In this document: positions 7,555 through 16,748 of the stretch, one piece after another
Position numbering within the stretch: position 1 is the stretch's first letter
Layout: every line of letters starts with the position of its first letter
Translations under genes and position numbers: made by a program
Notes under the pieces: generated by a model
Databases searched by the model: none
Seen by the model: the letters and a program-made list of their open reading frames with translations, nothing else
Told to the model about the DNA's origin: nothing
NCBI GenBank assembly: GCA_039030715.1
Contig: JBCCDU010000001.1
Coordinates: 62,001 to 126,000, forward strand
Length of the DNA: 64,000 nt
Reading direction: 5' to 3'
Origin: Thermohalobaculum sp039030715
Lineage (GTDB): Bacteria; Pseudomonadota; Alphaproteobacteria; Rhodobacterales; Rhodobacteraceae

Positions 7555-10500
7555 TTATCCTTTGGCATTCGCAAGTCTCGCCAGATCGCGGGCGACGACA
7601 AAGGCGCCATTGACCCTGTCCTTGTCCGCCCGCCAGTCGCGCCGGATCACCAGTTTGTTGTCGCGGATCTTGGCCAGGCCACGTTGATCCTGCAGGAAGT
7701 CGACCAGCCCCGCCGGGTTGGCATATTTGTCCCCCCGGAACTGGATCGTGCAGCCCTTGGGCCCAGTATCCATCTTCTCGATCCCCGCCCGGCGGCACAT
7801 CGCCTTGACCCGGACCACGCGCAGCAGCAGCTCTACCTCGCGCGGGGGCTTGCCGAAACGGTCGTGCAGTTCGGCGGCAAAACCTTCCATCTCGGCGCGC
7901 TTTTCGAGGCCTGACAGTCGGCGATAGAGGCCTAGTCGCACATCAAGGTCCGAGACGTAATCGTCTGGGATTAAAACCGGCACCCCCAGATTGATCTGCG
8001 GCGACCAGCCTTCGTCCTCCTCGACCGCGACGCCGCTCTCGCCCGCCCTGATCTTGGCAATCGCCTCCTCCAGCATCTCCTGGTAAAGTTCGAAGCCCAC
8101 CTCGCGGACGTGGCCAGATTGCTCTTCGCCCAGCAGATTACCCGCCCCACGAATGTCCAGATCGTGACTGGCCAGGTTGAACCCGGCGCCAAGCATGTCC
8201 AGCGAGCTCAGAACCTTCAGCCGCCGTTCTGCCTGCGGTGTCAGTGGTTTGCGTGGCGGAGTTGTGAAGTAGGCATAAGCGCGAAGTTTCGAGCGTCCGA
8301 CCCGCCCGCGGATCTGGTAAAGCTGCGCCAGCCCGAACATATCCGCCCGGCTGACAATCAGCGTATTGGCGGTCGGGATGTCCAGCCCGCTCTCGATGAT
8401 CGTGGTCGAGAGCAGCACATCGTATTTGCCGTCATAAAAGGCGTTCATCCGGTCATCCAACTCGCCCGGTGCCATCTGACCATGGGCGACGACGACCGAA
8501 ACCTCCGGCACCTGTTCGGCCAGAAACGCCTCCGCCTCGGCGATGTCCGCGATCCGGGGCACCACGAAGAACGCCTGACCGCCGCGATAACGCTCGCGCA
8601 GCAAGGCCTCGCGCACCACGACTTCGTCGAACGGGCTGACATAGGTGCGCACGGCCAGACGGTCGACGGGGGGTGTCGCTATCACCGACAACTCCCGCAC
8701 CCCGGACATCGCCAGTTGCAGCGTGCGCGGGATCGGCGTAGCGGTCATCGTCAGCACATGCACGTCCGACCGGAGCGTCTTCAGCCGCTCCTTGTGTTTC
8801 ACGCCGAAATGCTGCTCCTCATCGATGATCATCAGACCCAGATTGCAGAACTTGACCTGCTTGCCCAGCAGCGCATGGGTGCCGACGACGATGGAAATCT
8901 CGCCGTTTTCCAACGCTTTGCGTGTGACAGAAGCCTCCGCCGGCGGCACGAAGCGCGAAAGCTGGCGCACCCGCAGCCCCGTGCCCTTGAATCGCGTCGC
9001 GAACTCCTTGGCATGCTGACGCGCCAGCAACGTGGTCGGCGCGATCAGCGCCACCTGCAACCCGCTCGCCGCCGCGACATAGGCCGCGCGCAGCGCGACC
9101 TCGGTCTTGCCAAAGCCGACATCGCCGCAGATCAACCGGTCCATCGGGCGGCCCGAGCCGAGATCGGAGATCACCGCCTCGATCGCCGCCAACTGGTCAT
9201 CGGTCTCCTGATAGGGGAAACGCGCACAGAATTCGGCATAGGCCTCGCCGGGTTCCAGAACTTCGCCCTCGCGCAGGGCCCGCTCGGCAGCGACCCGGAT
9301 GAGCTGATCCGCCATGTCTCGGATCCGCGCCTTCATCCTCGCCTTCTTGGCCTGCCAGGCGCCACCGCCGAGACGGTCCAGCTCGCCCGTCTCCTGGCCA
9401 TAACGGCTGAGCAGTTCGATATTCTCGACCGGCAGGTAAAGTTTCGCCCCGCCGTGATATTCCAGGTTCAGGCATTCATGGGGCGCACCCAGCGCCGTCA
9501 CGGTCTCCAGTCCCAGATAACGCCCGATCCCATGGTCCAGATGCACCACCAGATCGCCCGCAGTCAGGCTCTGCGTCTCGGTGAGGAAATTCTCGGCCCG
9601 CCGAGGCTTGCGCGCCCGCCGGATCAGCCGGTCGCCCAGCACGTCCTGTTCCGAGATTACGGTCAGCGTATCGGTCTGGAAGCCCTCCTCCAGCGCCCAG
9701 ACCAGGCACGAGACGCCCGCGACATCCGACCAGCGGGCAACGGGTTTCGCACCCTCCAGCCCATGGTCGGAGATCAGCCCCATCAATCGCTCGCGCGCAC
9801 CCTCGGAATAGGAGGCGATCACCACCGGTCCCGCATCCGCGCGGTGGCGAATATACTCGACCAGCTTGTCGAACAGGTTCACCCCCTCCTGCTGACGCTC
9901 CGGCGCGAAGCTGCGCCCGGCGCGCCCGCCCGCATCGATCACGCCCGGTCCCAGTGGCAGCTTGCGTGCGGTGAAGCGCCGGGTGGACCGGTCGGCCAGC
10001 ATGGCCTTCCAGGCCGTTTCGTCCAGATAGAGCATCTCTGGCGGGCATGGTTGATAGGGCACCGCCCCGCGTCCCGCGATGCGCGTGGCCTCGATCCGGG
10101 CCTCGTAGTGATCAACGACCATGGCGGCTCGGGCGGCCAGTGCCTCCTCCAACCGATCATCCATGGTAACGGGCGCGCCGGGCAGATAGTCGAACAGCGT
10201 CTCCAGCCGCTCATGAAACAGCGGCAGCCAATGTTCCATCCCCTGATGCTTGCGCCCCTCGCTCACCGCCTCGTAGAGCGGATCGTCCCGCCGCGCGGCC
10301 CCGAACGTGGCGCGATAGCCGGTACGAAACCGCGTCACGGCCTCGTCTCCCAGAATAACTTCAGAGGCTGGCGCAAGCTCGACCCGCGTCACGGTCTCGA
10401 TGGTGCGCTGGGTTTCGGGGTCGAACCGCCGCGCGCTCTCCATGACGTCGCCAAAGAAATCCAGCCGGACAGGATAGCTCTCGCCAGGTGGGAAAATATC

Positions 10501-11010
10501 TATGATCCCGCCCCTTACGGCGAAATCCCCATGCTCCGTGACAGTCGAGGCGCGGTTGAAGCCCATCCGCGCCAGCCAGGCGGTCAGCGCATCGATATCC
10601 ACGATCTGCGCCGTCTCAGCGATGAAACTCGCCTCGGCCACCGTCGCCGCCGCGGGCAGGCGCTGGGTCGCCGCATTCAGCGTCGTCAGGATCACCGCCG
10701 GCCGGTCGAAACCGTCGGCGAGCCCCGCCAGGACCGCCATCCGCTCCGCCGAAATCTCGGGGTTCGGTGACACTCGATCATAGGGCAGGCAATCCCAGGC
10801 CGGAAAAACCATCACCGGCAGTTCCGGCGCGAAGATGCCCAAAGCCTCCGCCAACGCGGCAGCACGCGCATCGTCGCGGGCGACATGAATCAGCGGGCCG
10901 CCCGTTTTGACGACCTGATCGGCGATCAGCTTGGCATCCCAGCCTTCGGGCGCACCACAAACCGTGACGGCGCCCGGGGCGGTTTCCCCGTGCGTGTTTT
11001 GCATATCCAT
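7555..11010 (-). CDS. mfd: Transcription-repair coupling factor Mfd
   Basis: An ATP-driven DNA translocase that removes stalled RNA polymerase at lesions and recruits UvrA. In order: the UvrB-homology region in the N-terminal third, the RNA polymerase-interacting domain, then two RecG-like helicase lobes with Walker A 'CGDVGFGKTEVALRAA', the DEEQ box 'IIDEEQHFGVKHKE', 'TMTATPIPRTL' and 'QIRGRVGRS', and the C-terminal TRCF domain. The start is taken at 11010, giving 1151 residues, the usual Mfd length. The frame stays open much further upstream, but that extension overlaps hemB and reads as low-complexity antisense. It is divergent from hemB. Confidence 0.97.
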   Translation of the reverse strand: MDMQNTHGETAPGAVTVCGAPEGWDAKLIADQVVKTGGPLIHVARDDARAAALAEALGIFAPELPVMVFPAWDCLPYDRVSPNPEISAERMAVLAGLADGFDRPAVILTTLNAATQRLPAAATVAEASFIAETAQIVDIDALTAWLARMGFNRASTVTEHGDFAVRGGIIDIFPPGESYPVRLDFFGDVMESARRFDPETQRTIETVTRVELAPASEVILGDEAVTRFRTGYRATFGAARRDDPLYEAVSEGRKHQGMEHWLPLFHERLETLFDYLPGAPVTMDDRLEEALAARAAMVVDHYEARIEATRIAGRGAVPYQPCPPEMLYLDETAWKAMLADRSTRRFTARKLPLGPGVIDAGGRAGRSFAPERQQEGVNLFDKLVEYIRHRADAGPVVIASYSEGARERLMGLISDHGLEGAKPVARWSDVAGVSCLVWALEEGFQTDTLTVISEQDVLGDRLIRRARKPRRAENFLTETQSLTAGDLVVHLDHGIGRYLGLETVTALGAPHECLNLEYHGGAKLYLPVENIELLSRYGQETGELDRLGGGAWQAKKARMKARIRDMADQLIRVAAERALREGEVLEPGEAYAEFCARFPYQETDDQLAAIEAVISDLGSGRPMDRLICGDVGFGKTEVALRAAYVAAASGLQVALIAPTTLLARQHAKEFATRFKGTGLRVRQLSRFVPPAEASVTRKALENGEISIVVGTHALLGKQVKFCNLGLMIIDEEQHFGVKHKERLKTLRSDVHVLTMTATPIPRTLQLAMSGVRELSVIATPPVDRLAVRTYVSPFDEVVVREALLRERYRGGQAFFVVPRIADIAEAEAFLAEQVPEVSVVVAHGQMAPGELDDRMNAFYDGKYDVLLSTTIIESGLDIPTANTLIVSRADMFGLAQLYQIRGRVGRSKLRAYAYFTTPPRKPLTPQAERRLKVLSSLDMLGAGFNLASHDLDIRGAGNLLGEEQSGHVREVGFELYQEMLEEAIAKIRAGESGVAVEEDEGWSPQINLGVPVLIPDDYVSDLDVRLGLYRRLSGLEKRAEMEGFAAELHDRFGKPPREVELLLRVVRVKAMCRRAGIEKMDTGPKGCTIQFRGDKYANPAGLVDFLQDQRGLAKIRDNKLVIRRDWRADKDRVNGAFVVARDLARLANAKG

Positions 11011-11194
11011 GGCGCGGGAGGTAGCGGAGCGAACCGCCAAATACAACCGCCCTGCCCGTACCCTGCCTGCCGCGATCAAGCCGCTGCGCGCCAGGGGGGC
11101 GGGTGGGGGCGGGCGGCGGCTTGGTCGCGGCAGGCGGGGGCTTGCGCGCGCCCATGGCCCATGGCACCAGAGAGAAAAATCACGAGGGACAGCC

Positions 11195-12190
11195 ATGCAG
11201 CCACCAGCCCCCTTCCCCGCCCTGCGCCCGCGCCGCCTGCGCCAGGCGCCCTGGATCCGCTCGATGGTGGCGGAAAACACGCTCAGCCCTGCCGACTTCA
11301 TCTGGCCCTGCTTCGTGATCGAGGGCGAAAACCGCACCGAGGCAATCGAAACCATGCCCGGGGTCGAACGCCTGAGCGTCGACCGTCTGGTGGCCAAGGC
11401 CGAGGAAGCGGCAGAGCTGGGCATCCCCGCCATCGCGATCTTTCCCAACACGCCGAACGCCCTGAAAACCCCGGGCGCCGAAGAAGCCTGGAACCCCGAC
11501 AATCTGGTCAACACCGCCACCCGCGCCGTCAAGGCCGCGGTGCCGGAGATCGGCATCATGCTGGATGTCGCGCTCGACCCTTATAATTCCGACGGCCATG
11601 ACGGATTGGTCGATGGAGAGCGTATCCTGAATGACGAAAGCCTGCTGGCGCTGGAGAAGCAGACCCTGGCCCAGGCCGAAGCGGGTGCGGACATCATGGG
11701 CCCCTCCGACATGATGGACGGCCGGGTCGGCGTGATGCGCCGGGCGCTCGAGGAGAATGATTTCCAGAACGTGACCATCATGACCTATGGCGCGAAGTAC
11801 GCCTCGGCCTTCTATGGCCCGTTCCGCGACGCGGTCGGCTCGGGCGGCGCGCTCAAGGGCGACAAGAAAACCTATCAGATGGACCCGGCCAATACCGACG
11901 AGGCGCTGCGCGAGATCGCGATGGATCTGGAGGAAGGCGCCGATATGGTCATGGTCAAACCCGGGATGCCGTATCTGGACATCTGCCAGCGGGTTTCCTC
12001 GGAATTCAAGGTGCCGACCTTCGCCTACCAGGTCAGCGGAGAATACGCGATGCTGCGCGCTGCCATGGGCAATGGCTGGCTGGATGGCCGCGCCGGGATG
12101 CTCGAAAGCCTGATGGCCTTCAAACGCGCCGGCTGCAGCGGCATCCTCACCTATTTCGCGCTGGAGGCCGCGAGGGTCCTCAAGGAATGA
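11195..12190 (+). CDS. hemB: Delta-aminolevulinic acid dehydratase (porphobilinogen synthase)
   Basis: Condenses two 5-aminolevulinate molecules to porphobilinogen in haem and tetrapyrrole synthesis. The first catalytic lysine lies in 'MTYGAKYASAFYGPFRDA', and the Schiff-base lysine in 'MVMVKPGMPYLDI'. The metal-site region 'MLDVALDPYNSDGHDG' has the Asp-rich pattern of Mg-type alphaproteobacterial enzymes instead of a Cys triad. 331 residues is normal. The ATG at 11195 follows a GAGGGA ribosome binding site. The stop overlaps the next gene's start (ATGA), making a three-gene coupled unit with the deaminase and acetyltransferase. Confidence 0.97.
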   Translation: MQPPAPFPALRPRRLRQAPWIRSMVAENTLSPADFIWPCFVIEGENRTEAIETMPGVERLSVDRLVAKAEEAAELGIPAIAIFPNTPNALKTPGAEEAWNPDNLVNTATRAVKAAVPEIGIMLDVALDPYNSDGHDGLVDGERILNDESLLALEKQTLAQAEAGADIMGPSDMMDGRVGVMRRALEENDFQNVTIMTYGAKYASAFYGPFRDAVGSGGALKGDKKTYQMDPANTDEALREIAMDLEEGADMVMVKPGMPYLDICQRVSSEFKVPTFAYQVSGEYAMLRAAMGNGWLDGRAGMLESLMAFKRAGCSGILTYFALEAARVLKE

Positions 12191-12600
12191 CATACCTGCC
12201 GCCTCCCTCGGATGCGGAGCTGATCGATCTGGCGATGGCGTTGGTCAGGCCGCGCAGCCTGAGCCCGACAGCCGAGGCCGGATCGGTGGGATGTGTGCTC
12301 GTCTCGGGCAGCAACGCACTCTATCGCGGCGTTTGCATCGACACGGCCTGCAGCTTGGGCTTCTGCGCCGAGCATACCGCGATCGGCGCCATGATCACGG
12401 CGGATGAGAGCCGGATCAAAACCATCGTCGCCGTCTCGCATCGCGATGGCGGACGCGTCGTTCCGCCCTGCGGACGCTGTCGCGAACTGATCTGGCAGGT
12501 GGATACGCGCAACCGCGACACACGCGTGATCGCAGGCCCGAACGAGGTGGTGCCGTTATCCACTCTCTTGCCCAGACATTGGCTCGACCCCGCAGAATGA
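12187..12600 (+). CDS. Cytidine deaminase-like zinc hydrolase
   Basis: A small zinc-dependent nucleoside deaminase. The catalytic motif 'CAEHTAIGAM' supplies one zinc cysteine and the proton-shuttling glutamate, and 'PPCGRCRELI' supplies the other two cysteines. At 137 residues it matches the short tetrameric cytidine deaminase/blasticidin deaminase class. Substrate is probably cytidine or deoxycytidine (pyrimidine salvage), but relatives act on other bases. It is translationally coupled to hemB upstream and to the acetyltransferase downstream through 4-bp overlaps. Confidence 0.85.
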   Translation: MTYLPPPSDAELIDLAMALVRPRSLSPTAEAGSVGCVLVSGSNALYRGVCIDTACSLGFCAEHTAIGAMITADESRIKTIVAVSHRDGGRVVPPCGRCRELIWQVDTRNRDTRVIAGPNEVVPLSTLLPRHWLDPAE

Positions 12601-13232
12601 CCCACCTGCCCGACATATCGCCCGCGAATATCTGGCGCGAGGGCGATGGCTGGATGCTGGTCCATCCGATCCCGCCGGGATGGGAGGCCGCCGTGGGCGA
12701 CTATTCTGTCCGGAGGCGCAAGTCGCTCAGCAAGATCGTAGGCGACGAGGACGCGCGCGCCGATTTGCTCGCGACCCCGATGCGGGTGGATCGGATCTGC
12801 GCTGTGGTGATGGAGGGTCAGGTGGTCGGCTGCCTCTCCTACCGCATGGACGGTGCGGGCTCGGTCCAGCCAATCTGGGCGCGGTATCGCGAGACCTACG
12901 GGGCGATCTCGGGCAGTATCCGCTATTTCCTCACTCAGCTCACGCTCTATCGCGGCAGGCCGCAGGATCTCTATATCGAAGGGTATGCCGTCGCGCCCGA
13001 GACACGGGGCAAGGGCCTGGGCAAGGCGCTTCTGGAATGGCTGAGCGCCGAGGTCATCCGCCACGGCAAATCCGGTTGGCGGACCGAAATGCCCCAGGGC
13101 CACGAAGCCGCCGCCCGGGCCTATGAACGCTTTGGCGCGCGCGAGCAGCGCAAGATCTGGCTCGGCCCCCTGGTGTGGCTTCTAGGGTCGCGGGTGATCA
13201 CGCTTTACCGCTGGACCCCGCCCGGCGACTGA
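12597..13232 (+). CDS. GNAT-family N-acetyltransferase
   Basis: The C-terminal half carries the acetyl-CoA binding signature 'LYIEGYAVAPETRGKGLGKALLEWL', followed by 'ARAYERFGARE', which is the standard GNAT end strand-helix. The N-terminal 90 residues are less familiar and may set the substrate. The start at 12597 overlaps the deaminase stop (ATGA); an upstream GTG-type start is possible but unlikely. The substrate is unknown; being coupled to hemB and a deaminase does not define it. Confidence 0.82.
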   Translation: MTHLPDISPANIWREGDGWMLVHPIPPGWEAAVGDYSVRRRKSLSKIVGDEDARADLLATPMRVDRICAVVMEGQVVGCLSYRMDGAGSVQPIWARYRETYGAISGSIRYFLTQLTLYRGRPQDLYIEGYAVAPETRGKGLGKALLEWLSAEVIRHGKSGWRTEMPQGHEAAARAYERFGAREQRKIWLGPLVWLLGSRVITLYRWTPPGD

Positions 13233-13286
13233 TCCCCTGGCGAAGCGGCACGGAACACCTATCTCTGAGGAGAACAGGAGATCCCG

Positions 13287-14417
13287 ATGCCGAAAAAAAA
13301 CCACCGCCTGCCTTGCCTGGTCCTTGGCTTTTCCATTGCGCTGAACCTGAGTCCATTCGTCTCGGCCCAAACCAAGACGCTGGCGACGGATGTCGGTCAG
13401 GTCGCGGTTGAGCGCATGGTCGGCGGGCTCGACACGCCCTGGTCGCTCGCATTCCTGCCCACCGGCGGGATGTTGGTGACCGAGAGGGATGGCGCGCTGC
13501 TGTTCATCGGCGAGGATTGGACCAAAACCAGGGTCTCGGGCGTGCCGGAAGTCTATGCCTCCGGCCAGGGCGGCCTGCTGGACGTGGTCGCCGCCCGCGA
13601 CTTCGCCGAGACGCGCGAGATCTTCCTCAGCTTTGCCGCCCCACGGCGCAGCGGCACCGCCACCAATCTGATCGCGGCGCGCCTCAGCGACGATCACAGC
13701 GCGTTGGAAAATATCCGCACCCTGTTCGCGCAGCCCGAAGACCATGGCGGGCGCCACTACGCCGGGCGCATTCTGGAAGCACCGGACGGCACGATCTTTC
13801 TCACGCTGGGCGACCTGGCGGACCGCCCTCGCGTTCAGCGGCAGGACGCCTATAACGGCAAGCTGGTCCGGCTGAACCGCGACGGCACGGTGCCCGCGGA
13901 TAACCCCTTCGCCAACGGCCCCTACAAGCCGGAAGTCTGGTCGGTTGGCCACCGCAATCCGCAGGGCCTGGCAATGGCGGAGGACGGCACCCTCTGGACC
14001 AACTCGCACGGCGCGCGCGGCGGCGACGAGGTGAACCTGATCGAGGAGGGCAAGAATTACGGCTGGCCGGTGATCTCCTATGGCCAGCACTACACCTACC
14101 GGACCATCGGCGAGGGCACCGCCAAACCGGGGCTGGAGCAGCCCAAACATTATTGGGACCCCTCCATCGCGCCATCCGGCATGATGATCTATTCCGGCGA
14201 GTTGTTCCCGGAATGGCAGGGCGACCTGTTCATCGGATCGCTGAAATTCGATCTGATCTCGCGGCTCGACCACGACGGCGATGCGATCGCTGCCGAGGAG
14301 CGCCTGTTCGAGGGTGAGTTCGAACGCATCCGCGACATCCGCGAAGGGCCGGATGGGGCGATCTGGTTCCTCAGCGAAGGGGATGACGCGCTCTACCGCA
14401 TCACCCCCGCCGAATAG
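13287..14417 (+). CDS. PQQ-dependent aldose sugar dehydrogenase (soluble, YliI-like)
   Basis: A periplasmic beta-propeller quinoprotein. Residues 1-28 form a signal peptide ending near 'FVSAQ'. The mature part has the family hallmarks 'GLDTPWSLAFLPTGGMLVTERDG', 'GQGGLLDVVAARDF', 'DHGGRHYAGRILEAPDGTIFLTLGD', 'VWSVGHRNPQGLA' (with the catalytic-type His and Arg-Asn) and 'SHGARGGDEVN'. 376 residues is typical. It oxidises aldoses using PQQ; this is noteworthy because the full pqqABCDE set lies about 42 kb downstream in the same window, so the cofactor is made by the cell. It is convergent with aqpZ. Confidence 0.88.
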   Translation: MPKKNHRLPCLVLGFSIALNLSPFVSAQTKTLATDVGQVAVERMVGGLDTPWSLAFLPTGGMLVTERDGALLFIGEDWTKTRVSGVPEVYASGQGGLLDVVAARDFAETREIFLSFAAPRRSGTATNLIAARLSDDHSALENIRTLFAQPEDHGGRHYAGRILEAPDGTIFLTLGDLADRPRVQRQDAYNGKLVRLNRDGTVPADNPFANGPYKPEVWSVGHRNPQGLAMAEDGTLWTNSHGARGGDEVNLIEEGKNYGWPVISYGQHYTYRTIGEGTAKPGLEQPKHYWDPSIAPSGMMIYSGELFPEWQGDLFIGSLKFDLISRLDHDGDAIAAEERLFEGEFERIRDIREGPDGAIWFLSEGDDALYRITPAE

Positions 14418-14419
14418 GG

Positions 14420-15106
14420 TCAGACCCGGCTGGTCACACCCATCTTATAGATCAGGCCGCCCAGCACCCCGCCGGCCAGCGGCGCCACGATGAACAGCCA
14501 AAGCTGTGCCAGGGCATCCCCACCGACAAACAGCGCCGGGCCGATGGACCGCGCCGGATTTACCGAAGTGCCGGTGATCGGGATACCGACCAGGTGGATC
14601 ATCACCAGTGTCAGTCCGATGACAACGCCCGCAAAACCCGTGGTAACCGTACCTTCATCGGTGACCCCCAGGATGACCGTCAGGAAGACCGCGGTTGCCA
14701 CAACCTCGAAGATCAGCGCCGCCATCATGCCGTACTCGCCCAGATAGCCTGGCCCCCAACCGTTCTGCCCCAGCCCGCTGACAGCCACGTCATGCCCCGC
14801 GAGCTTGCCCGTCGCGATCAGATAGACCGCAAAGGCCGCCACGATGGCCCCTGCGATCTGCCCCGCGACATATCCAAGAAAATCTCCCACCTCCAACCGG
14901 CCGGCAACCAGGGCGCCGATGGAAACCGCGGGGTTCAGATGCGCGCCCGAGATATGGCCGATGGAATAGGCCATCGCGACGACCGAGATACCGAAGGCGA
15001 AGCTGATTCCAACGAAGCCGATCCCGCTGCCTGCAAGCACCGCGCTGCCAACGCCGAAAAAGACAAGGGTGAAGGTGCCGATTGCCTCGGCGAGATACTT
15101 TTTCAT
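14420..15106 (-). CDS. aqpZ: Aquaporin Z (water channel)
   Basis: Major intrinsic protein with six membrane spans and the two half-helix signatures 'SGAHLNPAVS' and 'GTSVNPARSIGPALF'. The start 'MKKYLAEAIGTF' at 15106 is chosen because GGAGA lies 8 nt upstream; an ATG at 15127 would add seven residues. 228 residues is the standard AqpZ length, and the constriction residues (small residues before the second NPA, Arg after it) fit a water-selective channel instead of a glycerol facilitator. Confidence 0.93.
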   Translation of the reverse strand: MKKYLAEAIGTFTLVFFGVGSAVLAGSGIGFVGISFAFGISVVAMAYSIGHISGAHLNPAVSIGALVAGRLEVGDFLGYVAGQIAGAIVAAFAVYLIATGKLAGHDVAVSGLGQNGWGPGYLGEYGMMAALIFEVVATAVFLTVILGVTDEGTVTTGFAGVVIGLTLVMIHLVGIPITGTSVNPARSIGPALFVGGDALAQLWLFIVAPLAGGVLGGLIYKMGVTSRV

Positions 15107-15288
15107 GACATTCTCCATGACGAACACTGAATCCCACCCGGATCGACAGGCTTACGCGACTTCGCGACCGTAACAAGGCGGAACACGCAAAGCATTGCGA
15201 CGAACCGGCCGCGATCTGGGGCAAATGGCGCCCGATTGCGGCAGGAAACCCCTTGGCGCTTCCGCGCGACGACGCTAGCGTCCGCGCC

Positions 15289-16389
15289 ATGACACGATTT
15301 ACCCCTTTGGTCGACAGCCTGCCCGCGACCATCCCCTTCGTCGCGCCGGAGGAGAGCGAGCGCCAGCGCGGACGCCCCTTTGCCGCCAGACTTGGCGCGA
15401 ATGAAAGCGTCTTCGGCCCCTCGCCCAAAGCCATCGAGGCCATGGCCCGCGCCGCCGCCGAAAGCTGGCAATATGGCGACCCGGCCAGCCACGACCTGCG
15501 CAATGCCTTGGCGGACCATCACGCCATCCCGGCCGACGCGATCCGGATCGGCGAGGGGATCGACGGGCTGCTTGGCCTCGCCGTGCGCCTGACGGTGGCG
15601 CCCGGCGATGTGGTGGTCACCTCCGCCGGTGCCTACCCGACCTTCAACTACCACGTGGCGGGCTTCGGCGGGCGGCTGGAAACCGTGCCCTATCGCGAGG
15701 ATCACGAGGATTTGGAGGCACTGGCCGACGCCGCGCACCGGCATGGCGCGAGGCTTGTCTACCTCTCCAACCCCGACAACCCGATGGGCACCTGGCATAG
15801 GGCCGAGGCGGTCCAGAAACTGATCGAGACGCTGCCCGCCGATTGCACCCTCTGCCTCGACGAGGCCTATATCGAGTTCGCACCGCAAGGCACCTCGCCC
15901 ACAATCGATCTGGACGAGACGCGGGTTCTGCGCTTTCGCACCTTCTCCAAGGCGCGCGGCATGGCGGGTTTGCGCATCGGCTATGTCATCGGCACGCCGC
16001 CGCTTGTCGCCGGGCTCGACCGCATCCGCAATCATTTCGGTGTCAACCGCGTCGCCCAGGCTGGGGCGCTGGCGGCGCTGGCCGATCAGGCGTACATGGT
16101 CGATGTCGCAAGACAGGTCGCGGCCAGCCGCGAGGAGATCGCCCGCATCGCTCGGGCGAACGGGCTGACCGCCCTGCCCTCCGCCACCAACTTCGTCGCG
16201 GTGGATTGCGGCGGCGATGGCGCCCTGGCTGCCCGCGTCGTGGCCGAGCTTGCCAATCGCGACGTCTTCGTGCGTATGCCGGGCGTCGCCCCGCTCAACC
16301 GCTGCATCCGGGTGAGTTGCGGCCCGGCCCGCGAAATGGCCCTGCTGGCCCAGGCCCTGCCCGAATCGATTCAGGCGGCTTCTGCCTAA
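15289..16389 (+). CDS. hisC: PLP-dependent aminotransferase, histidinol-phosphate aminotransferase-like
   Basis: Fold-type I aminotransferase of the HisC subgroup. Visible motifs are 'RLGANESVFGPSP' near residue 40, 'YLSNPDNPMGTW', the 'LCLDEAYIEF' aspartate, and the PLP lysine in 'FRTFSKARGMAGLRIGY'. 366 residues fits. The ATG at 15289 is used; an earlier start at 15253 adds unlikely residues. Many alphaproteobacteria carry more than one HisC-like enzyme, and no other his gene is near, so this could act on histidinol phosphate or on an aromatic or other amino acid. It ends directly on an inverted repeat. Confidence 0.83.
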   Translation: MTRFTPLVDSLPATIPFVAPEESERQRGRPFAARLGANESVFGPSPKAIEAMARAAAESWQYGDPASHDLRNALADHHAIPADAIRIGEGIDGLLGLAVRLTVAPGDVVVTSAGAYPTFNYHVAGFGGRLETVPYREDHEDLEALADAAHRHGARLVYLSNPDNPMGTWHRAEAVQKLIETLPADCTLCLDEAYIEFAPQGTSPTIDLDETRVLRFRTFSKARGMAGLRIGYVIGTPPLVAGLDRIRNHFGVNRVAQAGALAALADQAYMVDVARQVAASREEIARIARANGLTALPSATNFVAVDCGGDGALAARVVAELANRDVFVRMPGVAPLNRCIRVSCGPAREMALLAQALPESIQAASA

Positions 16390-16421
16390 ATAAGGCAGCA
16401 AATTTGGCCCCTGCCTTATTT
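16388..16421 (+). terminator. Perfect 11-bp inverted repeat after the aminotransferase
   Basis: AAATAAGGCAG at 16388-16398 overlaps the stop codon. After a 12-nt loop, CTGCCTTATTT at 16411-16421 completes a stem that ends in TTATTT. The arrangement fits a bidirectional terminator. The AATAAGGC core recurs as direct repeats 90-130 bp downstream. Confidence 0.6.
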
Positions 16422-16433
16422 GAAGCCCTAGAA

Positions 16434-16450
16434 TGTATCATTATGATACA
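16434..16450. promoter_or_regulatory. 17-bp palindrome, operator-like
   Basis: TGTATCAT-T-ATGATACA has two perfect 8-bp arms around a single central base. This is the shape of a binding site for a dimeric helix-turn-helix regulator. It lies 45 bp after the aminotransferase stop and about 300 bp upstream of the sulfotransferase. No regulator gene is adjacent, so the binding protein is unknown. Confidence 0.5.
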
Positions 16451-16490
16451 GTTTACGTAGAGTTATCCGCATTTTTCTCGCGCAAGTGGT

Positions 16491-16529
16491 AAAATAAGGC
16501 GTGCATTGGACGAAATAAGGCGGCATTGT
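16491..16529 (+). repeat. Tandem direct repeat with AAATAAGGCG core
   Basis: Two imperfect copies, AAAATAAGGCGTGCATTG at 16491-16508 and AAATAAGGCGGCATTG from 16513, spaced about 21 bp centre to centre (two helical turns). The same core appears inverted in the hairpin at 16388-16421. Spacing on one helix face suggests a regulator site. Confidence 0.5.
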
Positions 16530-16748
16530 GGCAGTGTTCGGATCGGCTGACAGGTTCTCCAGGCTTTGTCGCCATCCGGACCCCCACCCTCCCCGGTTGT
16601 TTCGTGTGCTGCAGTTACATTTGCCGCTTGCGGACGCCCTCGCCGTCCGCGGATCCGCGCAGGTTTCTGTCCCGACCCCGGCCAGCGCAATTGATTGCCG
16701 CCCGGTGCCCGTCTAGGGTCGCGCCAGTTTTTGGAGCGAGGTTGCCGG

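Larger units (their letters stand above)
16390..16748. other. 359-bp non-coding region rich in repeats
   Basis: No convincing coding frame on either strand. It holds the inverted repeat above, a 17-bp palindrome at 16434-16450, AATAAGGC direct repeats at 16491-16529 and a TTATCCGCA one mismatch from a DnaA box at 16463-16471. It is locally AT-rich compared with the surroundings up to about 16530, then becomes ordinary GC-rich sequence leading to the sulfotransferase start. Likely regulatory DNA for the downstream coupled unit. Confidence 0.55.

Noticed and set aside
8110..10770. Very long open frame (886 codons) on the plus strand opposite mfd
   Set aside because: It is antisense to the clear mfd coding sequence and rich in Arg, Gln, His and Pro, typical of a shadow frame in GC-rich DNA.
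11011..11559. Possible N-terminal extension of Mfd by 183 residues
   Set aside because: It overlaps hemB on the other strand, has low-complexity composition, and Mfd starting at 11010 already has full family length.
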